This document shows, piece after piece, positions 8,243 through 16,595 of a DNA stretch of 45,046 nt. The notes under the pieces are model-generated. The model had not been told where the DNA came from, searched no databases, and saw only the letters and a list, made by a program, of their open reading frames with translations. This DNA comes from Clostridiales bacterium (lineage in GTDB: Bacteria; Bacillota; Clostridia; Christensenellales; Aristaeellaceae), in NCBI GenBank assembly GCA_015056155.1, contig SVGU01000015.1, forward strand, positions 1-45,046, given 5' to 3'. Each line of letters begins with the position of its first letter. Within the stretch, counting starts at the first letter, position 1. The position numbers were made by a program, and so were the translations under genes.

Positions 8243-11167
8243 TCATTCGAGTCCGAATTCCTTGCGCTTGTTTTCAAGCTCCTTGTTGATGTCCTTCACC
8301 GCTTCTTCCAGAGAGTCGCGGGCGTTCTCGTTGTTGACGACCACGCGGTTCCAGGCGTTGATGATGTGACGGCCGGTGAAGTAGCCGCCGGGAACGATCA
8401 GCTGCTCCTCCGCCTCGTCCATCTGGGCCTTGATGATCTGCGCATGGCGCTGGTCCCAGGGGAGGGAGAAGAAGGCTTCCACGTTGGCGGTGTTCCAGCG
8501 CGCGCCGGTGCCCAGGATGGCCTCCAGCTCACGGCCGTAGCGGGTCTGCGTCTCTTCGCTCATCCACCACTTGAGGAACTCCCACGCAGCCTCCTTCTTG
8601 TCGGACTGCTCCAGGATGACGCCCGCCGTGGCGGCGGTGGTGCCCACCGCGTGGCTGACGGTGCCGTCCGCCTGCAGCGTGCCGGGCACGGGCGCGATGG
8701 ACCAGCGGCCGTACAGCTCAGGCGCGCTGGTGAGCAGCTGCATGTAGGTGGTGAAGTTGCCGATGCCCACCGGCATCGTGCCGGTACGGATGCGGGTGAA
8801 GAAGTTGCTCTCGGCGTCGATGCCGTAGTTGGCGTACATATCCGTCCAGAACTTGAAGGCCTGATAGGCTTCGGGCGTATCCAGACCGGAGGATTCGCCG
8901 CCGTTGTTGTAGTAGTCGCCGCCCATCTGCAAAAGCAGCATCGTGAAGCCGCGCAGCGCACCGGGCGAGTTGGAGGACACGGAGGTGTCCACCGGCAGGG
9001 AGAAGGCCATGTTGTTCTCGTACAGGCGGGGCAGAATCTGCTGATACAGATCCGTCCACGTCTCCGGCAGGCCCACGCCCAGCTCCTGCAGCACGTCCTG
9101 GCGGTAGACCATGACGGTGAAGTCCATCGTCTCCGGCAGGGCATAGACGCCGCCCTGATAGGTGTAGGGGATCAGGCTGGACTCGTAGAACTGGGAGGCG
9201 ATCTCCTCAAAGCCCTCGAACTGGGACAGGTCCGCGACCGCGCCGCGGAAGGCGAATTCGCCGGGGAGGTTGTAGTCCACGGAGAGGGCCACGTCCGGCG
9301 CGGTGCCGGAGGTGACGGACAGCAGGATGGTGTTGACCGAGCCCGTGGCCAGCTGGCCGGAGGGCAGGACATGCAGGTTGACGACGATGCGTCCGCCGGT
9401 CGAGGGCGTGAAGTCCTCGTCGCACATTTCCTTGAGGATCTCGCCCCATTCCGTGCCGCGGCCGATCCACACGTCCAGCACGATCTGCTCCTGCGCAGCC
9501 TCCGCATTCTCGTCCACGATCAGGCCGACGGAGTCGTAATCCTTGTAGAAGGAGGCGATGAAGTTCTCCGCCGTCACCGCCAGGCGCTCGAAGAAGTTGG
9601 AGGCCGGGACCTTCACCTTCTTCTCCGGCGACGTCAGCAGGATGTAGTCCACCGACATCGGGCACTTCTCCATGGAGGAGATGTAGGTGCCCAGGTTGGA
9701 CTGCGCGTTGTCCAGATCGCTCAGCGCGCGCGGGATGCGGTCCACATCCTCGGCGAAGAAGTTCAGCTGGTCGATGATCTGCCGGTAGTTGTTCTCCATG
9801 GAGGTCGTCTCGTTGGAGATGGAGGCTAGCAGGTCCGCACACTCGGTCAGGCGGCCGGCCAGGTAGGTCAGCTGTCCGCTGAGCTCCGGCATGGTGCGGT
9901 ACAGGTCGTATTCATAGTTGTAGTCCGGCTCGGTGCCGGTGATCTTGACGATCTCGCGCTGCACCGCGCCCAGGTAGGCGGTGTCCGCCTCCGTGCGCGT
10001 CATGATCTCGCCGATCGGGCCCAGCTTGACCGTCGCGGTCAGGGTGTGCGTGCCCTTCTCCAGATAGAACATGTAGGGCTTGCCATCCTCGCCGTGCAGC
10101 GTCTCGCCGTACCAGTCCTTGCTGTAGGGGAAGGCGTACAGGCGCATCTCGTCAAAGGGGATCTCGCCGTCGATCATGATCTGGCGGTAGGAGGGCATGC
10201 CCGGATCCTGCGCCTGCGCGACCTTCATATGAATGGCGTACAGGCCGGTCTCCGGCGCCTCGATCTCCCACGTCACAGCAGCGTTGCCCAGGCGCCATCT
10301 CCAGCCGCCCACCACGTTCAGCACGCGGTTCGCGCCGGAACGGGGTTCCGTTTTGGGATCCGCATCGGATTCGCGGCGGATCACGTTCTCGCTCCGCCAC
10401 AGGCTGTTTTCCGCCTGCAGCTTGACCTCCACGTCGCCGGAGACGGGGGCATATCCCTTTTCGGCATATTCAGCCGCAATTTCCGAATATTTGGGGTAGG
10501 TTCTGGGAGCCGCAAACGTCATCGTGCCGAGGATGACGGGCTGATCCACGTACTGCAGCTCGATCGTGTGGGTACCGGCCGTGAGGTAGAAGCGCAGGGG
10601 ATCCACATAGATGCCCTGGCCGTCCACCGCGCGGACGGTCTGCCACAGGCGGATCTCCGTCTGCTTGGGCCAGACCTCGTCGTCGATGGAGTTCCTGCGG
10701 CCGATCTCGTCGGCCGCCTCCTCGTAGCGGCGGTACAGGCAGAGGTTGTTGGCCTCCTCGTAGGGCACGGCGCCGTCAATGAGGAGCTTGCGCTGGATCT
10801 TGGCCTCGTTGCCGCCCTCATTGTAGTAGCTGATCTCCAGCTCATACAGGCCGTCTGCGGGGACCTCGATGGTCCATGCAGCGGTTCCCTCCGCGTCGCC
10901 CAGCGCCAGCACCTTCGCGGTCTGGCCGTCCGGACCGGCCATCTCCGTCAGCGCCGCGTCGCCCGTGAGCGCCGCAGCCTCCGGCGTCAGCTCGATCCTG
11001 GCGTCGGCGGGAGCATATGCATACGCAGCATATTCCTCCAGCGCCGTTTCATAGCCGACCGCAGAATCGGTACTGAAGGCATACAGGTCCGACCAGTCCT
11101 CTGCCATGGCCGGGCAGACAAAACATACACAGGCCAGCAGCAGAGCCAGCATTGCGCTCCGTTTCAC
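8243..11167 (-). CDS. Multidomain extracellular solute-binding protein
   Basis: A 974-aa exported protein and first gene of the sugar operon. It starts with GTG 11167 (GGAGG eleven bases upstream); the next in-frame start would remove the signal peptide. A signal peptide spans about residues 1-22 (ends CPAMA). Two beta-sandwich-like regions follow, about 40-210 and 235-400. Each has a phrase of the type 'W.IE.P..GLY.L.' (WTIEVPADGLYELEISY; WEIEAPETGLYAIHMKV), then a '.IDG.(I/V)P(Y/F)(E/D)E' turn and a '(L/E)(T/K)(A/G)GTHT(I/L)' strand, which resembles carbohydrate-binding modules. A helical linker leads to a family 1 solute-binding domain from about 552 (DVWIGRGTEWGEILKEM, GTAPDVALSVDY, ALPETMDFTVMVYRQDVLQ). 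Typical sugar-binding proteins are 420-550 aa. There is no clear lipobox, so anchoring is uncertain. Confidence 0.9.
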   Translation of the reverse strand: MKRSAMLALLLACVCFVCPAMAEDWSDLYAFSTDSAVGYETALEEYAAYAYAPADARIELTPEAAALTGDAALTEMAGPDGQTAKVLALGDAEGTAAWTIEVPADGLYELEISYYNEGGNEAKIQRKLLIDGAVPYEEANNLCLYRRYEEAADEIGRRNSIDDEVWPKQTEIRLWQTVRAVDGQGIYVDPLRFYLTAGTHTIELQYVDQPVILGTMTFAAPRTYPKYSEIAAEYAEKGYAPVSGDVEVKLQAENSLWRSENVIRRESDADPKTEPRSGANRVLNVVGGWRWRLGNAAVTWEIEAPETGLYAIHMKVAQAQDPGMPSYRQIMIDGEIPFDEMRLYAFPYSKDWYGETLHGEDGKPYMFYLEKGTHTLTATVKLGPIGEIMTRTEADTAYLGAVQREIVKITGTEPDYNYEYDLYRTMPELSGQLTYLAGRLTECADLLASISNETTSMENNYRQIIDQLNFFAEDVDRIPRALSDLDNAQSNLGTYISSMEKCPMSVDYILLTSPEKKVKVPASNFFERLAVTAENFIASFYKDYDSVGLIVDENAEAAQEQIVLDVWIGRGTEWGEILKEMCDEDFTPSTGGRIVVNLHVLPSGQLATGSVNTILLSVTSGTAPDVALSVDYNLPGEFAFRGAVADLSQFEGFEEIASQFYESSLIPYTYQGGVYALPETMDFTVMVYRQDVLQELGVGLPETWTDLYQQILPRLYENNMAFSLPVDTSVSSNSPGALRGFTMLLLQMGGDYYNNGGESSGLDTPEAYQAFKFWTDMYANYGIDAESNFFTRIRTGTMPVGIGNFTTYMQLLTSAPELYGRWSIAPVPGTLQADGTVSHAVGTTAATAGVILEQSDKKEAAWEFLKWWMSEETQTRYGRELEAILGTGARWNTANVEAFFSLPWDQRHAQIIKAQMDEAEEQLIVPGGYFTGRHIINAWNRVVVNNENARDSLEEAVKDINKELENKRKEFGLE

Positions 11168-11247
11168 TTCGGCGCCTCCTTTTGCCGGTCAACCGCCGGC
11201 GCAGTAATCATTTTCCGGCAGAGCATCCCCTGCCGTCCCTCAACAGA

Positions 11248-11276
11248 ATTCTCTCACAGCCCCGCCGCTTTTTCAA
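11248..11276 (-). promoter_or_regulatory. Candidate sigma-A promoter of the sugar operon
   Basis: Read on the minus strand, TTGAAA (11276-11271) and GAGAAT (11253-11248) are separated by 17 bases. The -35 box fits well and the -10 box only partly (4 of 6). It would give a leader of about 75 bases before GTG 11167. A weak -10 is typical of a promoter that needs an activator, which would fit the divergent AraC-type gene. Confidence 0.4.
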
Positions 11277-11400
11277 TCCGCAAAAAGCCCAGTTCCTGTC
11301 TGATCCGGTCATCATTTTCCCCTTTTGTCCAGTTTTCCGGCCTCAAAAATTGTAGATCAGGGCTTTTTGCATATTCATTTTTTGAGATTCCGGTGTAATA

Positions 11401-11429
11401 TTGAACAAAAACGACATCCGTGCTATAAT
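11401..11429 (+). promoter_or_regulatory. Sigma-A promoter of the araC-type regulator
   Basis: TTGAAC (11401-11406) and TATAAT (11424-11429) with exactly 17 bases between them. This is a near-perfect vegetative promoter, about 35 bases before the start codon at 11472. Confidence 0.75.
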
Positions 11430-11471
11430 GAATCCGCGTTTTCCTCAACGACTGCAGAAGGGATGGCGTTG

Positions 11472-13628
11472 ATGCGGATGCTGAAGCGCTCCAGAACCTA
11501 CTACAAATACCTGATGTCCTACGTGGCGCTGCTGCTGACGGCCGTGCTTGCACTGGTGGTCTTCTCGCAGGCCTTTTTCGTCGTGCAGCTGAGGAGCAGC
11601 CTGATGGAGATGCACCACAGCCGTCTGCGCCAGACCGTGCAGAAGCTGGACAGCGACATCCAGCAGATCTACACCATCGATTACCAGATCTCCAGCGTGA
11701 ACGAGAACTTCCTCTCCTACTACCTCTCCGACCAGAGCCCCATGCGCGACCTGCGCATCGTCAACGAGTTCAAGAACCTGCTCGCGCCCCTGTCCTTCAT
11801 CAGCGAAATGGCGCTGGTGGAGCGCGATGCGGAAAACGTATACACCTCCACCGCCGTATATGCCAAGCGCCTGTTCTTCAACACCATCTTCGTCTTTGAC
11901 GAATGGGCGGATCCCGAAACGGACCTGGCCGCCCTCAGCGGCCGCATCGTCCGCCCGGCAGAGCGCATCAACGCTTCCGACCGCTACATCACATTTATCA
12001 ACGAAGCGTCCGTTTTTTCCCGCCTGCAGGACACGGTGCAGATGTACTTCGTGAAGGAATCCTACTTCATCGACCAGCTGTCCCCCGCGGACGAGGCGGG
12101 ACAGGAGGGCGCCATCTGGGACGCCTCGGGGCGGCTGATCGCCTCCACGCTGCCCATGGATACGATGCCCACGGGCAGCCGCCTGCTCCTTGACGGCACG
12201 GACTACCTCGTCCTGAACGAGCCCTCCGGGGTCATGGACTGGACCTACACCTTCCTGCTGCCCGCTTCCATATACCTGGCGCCCATCACCCGCGCGCAGA
12301 TCACGCTGCTCGTATTCATGCTGGTGCTGCTGGTCATGGGCGCGCTGGTGATCCACTATGCCATGCAGGTCAATTACAAGCCCATCAAGGAGCTGACGCA
12401 GGCGCTGGGCGCATCGACCCAGGGCGATGAGCTCAGCTCGCTCAAGGACGTCCTCAGCTCGCTCTCCGCGCAGAACGAGCACATGCGCGCTCAGCTCATG
12501 TGCTCCCCCGACGGGCAGGCGCTGCGGGACACGCTGCTGTTCTCCCTGCTGAAGGGCAAGTTCAGCTCCTTTGACGATTTCAATCAGGAAGCCCGCCCGC
12601 TGGACATGACCTTCGACAAGCCGTGGTATCAGGTGATCATGCTGCGCCATTTCGGCGAGGGCGAAGAGGTCCCGCGCGCTGTGCTGACCCGCGTGCTGAC
12701 CGACGTGCTGGGCGAAGACTACACGTTCCACTTCCGCGAGCTGTTCGAGCCCTCGACGATCGCCTGTCTCGTGGGCATGCCGGACAACCGGGAGGACGAC
12801 CTGCACCGGCGCTGCCAGCACCTGCTGGAGGTCTGCGCACAGGAGCACGCCCTCTCCTTCACCATCGGCATGAGCGGCTGCTACCAGAACATCAGCCAGA
12901 TCACCGCCGCCTGCTTCGAGGCGACGCAGGCCGTGCGGGAATACTTCATCCGCGGCCGGCACCAGCTGATCCGCTACAGCGAGCTCAACCGGGCGCTGGA
13001 CACGCAGGACAATATCCTGCACCAGCTGCGCGAGCTGCCCGGAAAGAAGCCGGAGCAGCAGATGGAGCTGCTGCAGCAGTTCGTCGCGGCCCTCAAGGAG
13101 CGCAAGGTCTCCGCCCTGCTGGCCAAGGGCTACTGCAACTCCGCCGTACAGCTCCTCATGTCCTCCAGCTCCGGCCGCCCGGTCAACATGGAGGATCTGT
13201 TCACCATCAGCTACCTGCGCACCGCGGACGACTACCTCGCCTTCATGCTGCACATGCTGGCCCCGGAACCGGAGCCGGAAGCGGCGCAGCCCCATCAGGA
13301 GCCCGTCCCCGAGCTGCTGGGCCGCATCTATGCCTGCATCGGCGACAACTACGACGACTGCAACTTCTCCATCCAGGACGCCGCCGACCGCCTCGGGCTG
13401 TCCGGCAGCTACCTGAGCCAGTATTTCAAGCAGCAGACCGGCAACACCCTGACCGGCTACGTCGCGGACCTTCGCATCCGCAAGGCCTGCACGCTGCTGG
13501 AGACCACCACGATGCCCCTGCAGATGATCTCCGAATCCGTCGGCTACTACAACCTGAACTCCTTCATCCGCCGCTTCAAGCAGATCACCGGCGTCACCCC
13601 CGGCGAATACCGCAAGGCGCACCAGTAA
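11472..13628 (+). CDS. Membrane-anchored AraC-family transcriptional regulator
   Basis: A 718-aa one-component regulator. ATG 11472 is preferred because GAAGGG lies nine bases upstream; ATG 11463 would touch that site. The order is a cytoplasmic basic tip, TM1 (about 14-38), an extracellular sensor region (about 40-275), TM2 (about 277-298, ITLLVFMLVLLVMGALVI), a linker region, and a degenerate cyclase-like middle domain as in YesN-type regulators (about 355-520). The C-terminal double helix-turn-helix covers about 617-718 (FSIQDAADRLGLSGSYLSQYF, then ISESVGYYNLNSFIRRFKQ and TPGEYRK). It is divergent from the sugar operon and very likely its activator, sensing an extracellular sugar directly or through the binding protein. 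Such regulators are common next to CUT1 clusters in Clostridia and Paenibacillus. Confidence 0.92.
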   Translation: MRMLKRSRTYYKYLMSYVALLLTAVLALVVFSQAFFVVQLRSSLMEMHHSRLRQTVQKLDSDIQQIYTIDYQISSVNENFLSYYLSDQSPMRDLRIVNEFKNLLAPLSFISEMALVERDAENVYTSTAVYAKRLFFNTIFVFDEWADPETDLAALSGRIVRPAERINASDRYITFINEASVFSRLQDTVQMYFVKESYFIDQLSPADEAGQEGAIWDASGRLIASTLPMDTMPTGSRLLLDGTDYLVLNEPSGVMDWTYTFLLPASIYLAPITRAQITLLVFMLVLLVMGALVIHYAMQVNYKPIKELTQALGASTQGDELSSLKDVLSSLSAQNEHMRAQLMCSPDGQALRDTLLFSLLKGKFSSFDDFNQEARPLDMTFDKPWYQVIMLRHFGEGEEVPRAVLTRVLTDVLGEDYTFHFRELFEPSTIACLVGMPDNREDDLHRRCQHLLEVCAQEHALSFTIGMSGCYQNISQITAACFEATQAVREYFIRGRHQLIRYSELNRALDTQDNILHQLRELPGKKPEQQMELLQQFVAALKERKVSALLAKGYCNSAVQLLMSSSSGRPVNMEDLFTISYLRTADDYLAFMLHMLAPEPEPEAAQPHQEPVPELLGRIYACIGDNYDDCNFSIQDAADRLGLSGSYLSQYFKQQTGNTLTGYVADLRIRKACTLLETTTMPLQMISESVGYYNLNSFIRRFKQITGVTPGEYRKAHQ

Positions 13629-13643
13629 GCGGCGCCACCTGTC

Positions 13644-13682
13644 AGGCCCTGCGCGGACCAGCCGTCCCGCAGGGCCTGTTCC
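13644..13682 (+). terminator. Putative terminator after the araC-type gene
   Basis: Ten-base stem AGGCCCTGCG (13644-13653) / CGCAGGGCCT (13668-13677), 16 bases after the stop codon. The T-run after it is poor (GTTCC), so termination efficiency is uncertain. Confidence 0.5.
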
Positions 13683-13752
13683 ATGGGGACGCGGATTCGC
13701 CTTCCCGGTCCGTGAAGAATCTGTAAAAATCCTGCGTTGAACAGGTGTGCGA

Positions 13753-13781
13753 TTGACTTTCCACGACCGATATGCTATCCT
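13753..13781 (+). promoter_or_regulatory. Sigma-A promoter of the PIG-L/NAGPA gene
   Basis: TTGACT (13753-13758) and TATCCT (13776-13781) with a 17-base spacer, about 50 bases before the start at 13833. The gene therefore has its own promoter and is not simply read from the regulator gene. Confidence 0.65.
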
Positions 13782-13832
13782 GCAAATGATATCAGAAACA
13801 ACCGACCCGAACGAAGGAAAGGCAGAAGAGAC

Positions 13833-15971
13833 ATGAAGAAGCTCCTCACCGGCATGCTCCTGACCCTGCTGCTGCTGTGCGTCACCGGCCTCGCGCTGGC
13901 GGCGGAAGCGGTGGATATCACGGATGAATGCAAGTTCAAGGTCGCCTATACCGGGCGCAAGTATACCCAGATGACGGACAAGAAGTACACCTCCTACTGG
14001 GAGAGCAAGTCCGTCAAGAACCCCTTCATCGCCATGTCCGCACCCGACGGCAAGACCATCGCCGGCGTGTACATCTGCTTCGGCAACATGCCCACCTCCT
14101 GGGAGGTGCAGGTCTCGGACGACGGCGACGACTGGTTCAAGGCCGTCGAGGGCGATACCCGCTTCCTGCACAGCTACGTCAAGCTCCCCGAGCCGAGCCA
14201 GCATGTGCGCATCATCGTTTCCTCCGACAAGAAGTACACCCTGCGCGTGAACGAGATCTTCGCGCTCTCCGAGGGCGATCTGCCCGACTGGGTGCAGGTC
14301 TGGGAGCCCACGCACGAGAAGGCGGACATCCTGTTCCTCTCCACCCACCCGGACGATGAGCTGATCTTCTTCGGCGGCGCGATCCCGACCTACGCGGCAG
14401 AAATGCAGCGCAAGGTCGTCGTGGCGTACTTCTCCCGCTCCAACACCACCCGCTCCTCCGAGCTCCTCAACGGCCTGTGGCACATGGGCGTGCGGCACTA
14501 TCCCGTCATCGGCGATTTCCGCGATTCCAAGGCCAAGAACGTCGCCACGGCCTACAAGAACGCCGGCGGCAAGAACGCGGTCAACGAGTGGGTCGTGGGC
14601 CTGTACCGCCAGTATAAGCCCGAGGTCGTCGTGACGCAGGACGTGGACGGCGAGTACGGCCACACCCAGCACAAGATGGTCTCCGAAGCGGCCCTCGCCG
14701 CCATCGAGATCGCCAAAGACGAGGATCAGTTCACCGACCTGACCGTCGCCTGGGGCACGTGGGAGGTCAAGAAGTTCTACCGCCACCTGTGGAAGGAGAA
14801 CCAGATCATCTTCGACTGGAACGTGCCGCTTCAGAGCATGAACGGCTACACCGGCCTGGAGCTGGCGGACGAGGCGTACCGCATCTACCACAAGACGCAG
14901 GCCGCCTCCGGCTTCAGCGTGATGGAGACCGGCGCGGAGTATGACAACCGCGTCTTCGGCCTCGTACACACGACGGTGGGCGAGGACGTGCTGAAGAACG
15001 ACTTCCTGGAGAATATCGAGCTGACGGAGACCGCTCCTGCGGAAAAGAAGGAGCCCGTCGCCGATACCACCCGCTATGCCCACCTGCTGCCGGAGCTGAA
15101 CGAGCGCGGCTTCATGGACGAGGGCGAGTTCATCTACTCCTCCGAGGAGGAGGGCCTGTGGCTCTTCATCGACGAGACGAGCAAGATCATCATCGAGCGC
15201 AAGTATGACGCGACCCAGCCGCTGACGTGGTTCGAGGCGGATATCTACACGGATGTGGCGGCGGGCGAAATGCTCCGCAGCATCTGGAACGACGCCGAAA
15301 AGACCACCAAGATCCGCGTGGACGCGGCCGAAACCGCGCAGAAGCACGGCGTGGTCTTCGCGATGAACACGGACTACTTCACCTACCGCGTGGACGTGGG
15401 CGCCAACGGCCGCAACACGGGCGTGGTCGTCCGCGACGGCGAGATCCTCTACGACGATCCCTACTCCGAAAAGAAGGCCAACACCAGCGGCATGTTCCCC
15501 AACCTGGATATGTGCGCCTTCTTCGAGGACGGCAGCATGGAGGTGTATCGCTCCTACGAGATCACCGCGCAGGAGCTGGTGGACCAGGGCGCGTACATGG
15601 TCTACTCCTTCGGCCCGTACCTGATGAAGGACGGCAAGCTGTCCGCCATGGCCTATGACAGCAACGAGAGCAAGAACCCCCGCTGCGCCGTGGGCATGGT
15701 GGAACCCGGCCATTATGTGGCCATCATGGCGGAGGGCCGCCTGAAGCGCTCCGAGGGCGTGACGGTCTCCTACCTCGCCAAGCTCATGCGCGCCAAGGGC
15801 TGCGTCAACGCCATCAATCTGGACGGCGGCCAGACGGCGGTCATGATCTTCATGGGCAAGCAGATCAACCAGATCGGCGCCTACGACGGCGGCAAGACCA
15901 ACTCCCGCAAGACCTGCGAGGTCATGGGCGTGGGCTATTCCGATCAGGTCGGTACGTACGAGGTCAAGTAA
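13833..15971 (+). CDS. Secreted discoidin-like / PIG-L deacetylase / phosphodiester glycosidase fusion
   Basis: A 712-aa exported protein. ATG 13833 opens a clear signal peptide (about 1-24, ends GLALA). Residues about 28-155 look like an F5/8 type C (discoidin) beta-sandwich (YWESKS, WEVQVSDDGDDWF, LRVNEIFAL). Residues about 160-330 are a PIG-L/LmbE deacetylase: the metal motif H172-P-D-D-E176 and a later GEYGHTQH are present, so the zinc site looks intact. From about 410 to the end is a NAGPA-type phosphodiester glycosidase (DUF2233): AMNTDYFTYR near 510 and NLDGGQTA with D664. The two enzymes would remove an acetyl group from an N-acetyl sugar and cleave a sugar-1-phosphodiester. The substrate is not shown. 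Signal peptide and position beside the sugar operon suggest cell-surface or extracellular glycan work. Confidence 0.85.
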   Translation: MKKLLTGMLLTLLLLCVTGLALAAEAVDITDECKFKVAYTGRKYTQMTDKKYTSYWESKSVKNPFIAMSAPDGKTIAGVYICFGNMPTSWEVQVSDDGDDWFKAVEGDTRFLHSYVKLPEPSQHVRIIVSSDKKYTLRVNEIFALSEGDLPDWVQVWEPTHEKADILFLSTHPDDELIFFGGAIPTYAAEMQRKVVVAYFSRSNTTRSSELLNGLWHMGVRHYPVIGDFRDSKAKNVATAYKNAGGKNAVNEWVVGLYRQYKPEVVVTQDVDGEYGHTQHKMVSEAALAAIEIAKDEDQFTDLTVAWGTWEVKKFYRHLWKENQIIFDWNVPLQSMNGYTGLELADEAYRIYHKTQAASGFSVMETGAEYDNRVFGLVHTTVGEDVLKNDFLENIELTETAPAEKKEPVADTTRYAHLLPELNERGFMDEGEFIYSSEEEGLWLFIDETSKIIIERKYDATQPLTWFEADIYTDVAAGEMLRSIWNDAEKTTKIRVDAAETAQKHGVVFAMNTDYFTYRVDVGANGRNTGVVVRDGEILYDDPYSEKKANTSGMFPNLDMCAFFEDGSMEVYRSYEITAQELVDQGAYMVYSFGPYLMKDGKLSAMAYDSNESKNPRCAVGMVEPGHYVAIMAEGRLKRSEGVTVSYLAKLMRAKGCVNAINLDGGQTAVMIFMGKQINQIGAYDGGKTNSRKTCEVMGVGYSDQVGTYEVK

Positions 15972-15977
15972 TTATTC

Positions 15978-16014
15978 GGGCAGTCGGCTCCGGGATGGAG
16001 GCGGCTGCCCTTTT
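15978..16014 (+). terminator. Intrinsic terminator after the PIG-L/NAGPA gene
   Basis: Stem GGGCAGTCG (15978-15986) / CGGCTGCCC (16002-16010), nine pairs including one T-G wobble, followed by TTTT. It lies six bases after the stop codon. Confidence 0.75.
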
Positions 16015-16023
16015 GCGTGGGAG

Positions 16024-16350
16024 GGCTCCCTCAGTCGCCTGCGGCGACAGCTCCCTCGGGGAGGGAGCCTTTTGGTGCGCTTCCTTTGCGGCGGGTGGGG
16101 GCTGGGGCACGGCTCCCTCAGTCGCCTGCGGCGACAGCTCCCTCGGGGAGGGAGCCTTTTGGTGCGCTTCCTTTGCGGCAGGTTGAAGCAGGGGCGTGGG
16201 CTCCCTCAGTCGCCTGCGGCGACAGCTCCCTCAGGGAGGGAGCCTTTTGGTGCGCTTCCTTTGCGGCGGGTTGAAGCAGGGGCGTGAGCTCCCTCAGTCG
16301 CCTTGCGGCGACAGCTCCCTCGGGGAGGGAGCCTTTGGATACACTTCCTT
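16024..16350. repeat. Four tandem 88-bp units with nested palindromes
   Basis: Units begin with CTCCCTCAG at 16026, 16113, 16201 and 16289, so the period is 87, 88 and 88 bases. Each unit contains hairpin GTCGCC-TGC-GGCGAC and hairpin GCTCCCTC-GGG-GAGGGAGC followed by CTTTTGG; the outer GGCTCCCTC and GAGGGAGCC also pair. Units 1-3 are almost identical; unit 3 has CAG for CGG before GGAGGG, and unit 4 has an extra T in the small loop and a diverged tail. Short palindromic elements of this look are dispersed in intergenic DNA of many gut Clostridia. There is no gene here although several frames stay open through it. Confidence 0.85.
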
Positions 16351-16535
16351 TGCCGCGCGGCAAGCGTCGCGCCGCACCCTCCGTGCGGCGTGACTCCCGC
16401 AAGGAAGCCCGACCGTCCGCCTCAGCGCAGCCCCACGCGAGCGCAACCCAAACCGAAGGCGCGCAACCCGATCGCGCAATGGGAGTCCAGAGGGGCTGTG
16501 TCCCTCTGGCGGGATCCAAGGGCAGAGCCCTTGGG
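16350..16535. repeat. Three-hairpin intergenic element, locus 1 (single copy)
   Basis: It contains TTGCCG/CGGCAA (hairpin 1, about 16349-16362) and hairpin 2 with stem CGCCGCAC (16370-16377), loop CCTCC (16378-16382) and stem GTGCGGCG (16383-16390), extended by a G-T wobble and three more pairs. Hairpin 3 is CCAGAGGG (16487-16494) / CCCTCTGG (16502-16509). A fourth hairpin, CCAAGGGC/GCCCTTGG, lies at 16516-16534. Between hairpins 2 and 3 the phrases CAACCCAAACCGAAGG and ATCGCG match the locus at 37.6-38.1 kb. It is non-coding. Confidence 0.7.
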
Positions 16536-16544
16536 ATGGAATGG

Positions 16545-16573
16545 TTGCGCAAATTCGTTAAATGGTGTAGAAT
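16545..16573 (+). promoter_or_regulatory. Candidate promoter of the RsiV-like gene
   Basis: TTGCGC (16545-16550) and TAGAAT (16568-16573) with 17 bases between. The -10 box is good (5 of 6) and the -35 box weak. It lies right after the repeat tract, 22 bases before the start codon. Confidence 0.5.
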
Positions 16574-16595
16574 ATAATTTCCGGAGGTATCGCTT

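Larger units (their letters stand above)
11168..11471. promoter_or_regulatory. Divergent regulatory region between sugar operon and araC-type gene
   Basis: A 304-base gap with no gene. It is visibly AT-richer than its surroundings. It carries one candidate promoter for each direction (listed separately) and an inverted repeat CTCAAAAA (11342-11349) / TTTTTGAG (11379-11386) just upstream of the rightward promoter. Position suggests that the AraC-type product acts here, but the operator is not proven by the sequence. Confidence 0.6.

Noticed and set aside
11445..15713. A 1422-codon open frame on the minus strand
   Set aside because: It lies antisense to the AraC regulator and the PIG-L/NAGPA gene, both of which have clear domains, signal peptides and ribosome sites. 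Its product is His/Val/Leu/Ala-rich without domain character, a usual by-product of GC-rich codon bias.
16024..16350. CRISPR-like array
   Set aside because: The whole 88-bp unit is repeated, with no unique spacers, and no cas gene is near.
15995..16577. Short open frames through the 88-bp repeats
   Set aside because: They only translate the palindromic repeat in different frames (repeated SLSRLRRQLP-like text) and have no proper start site.
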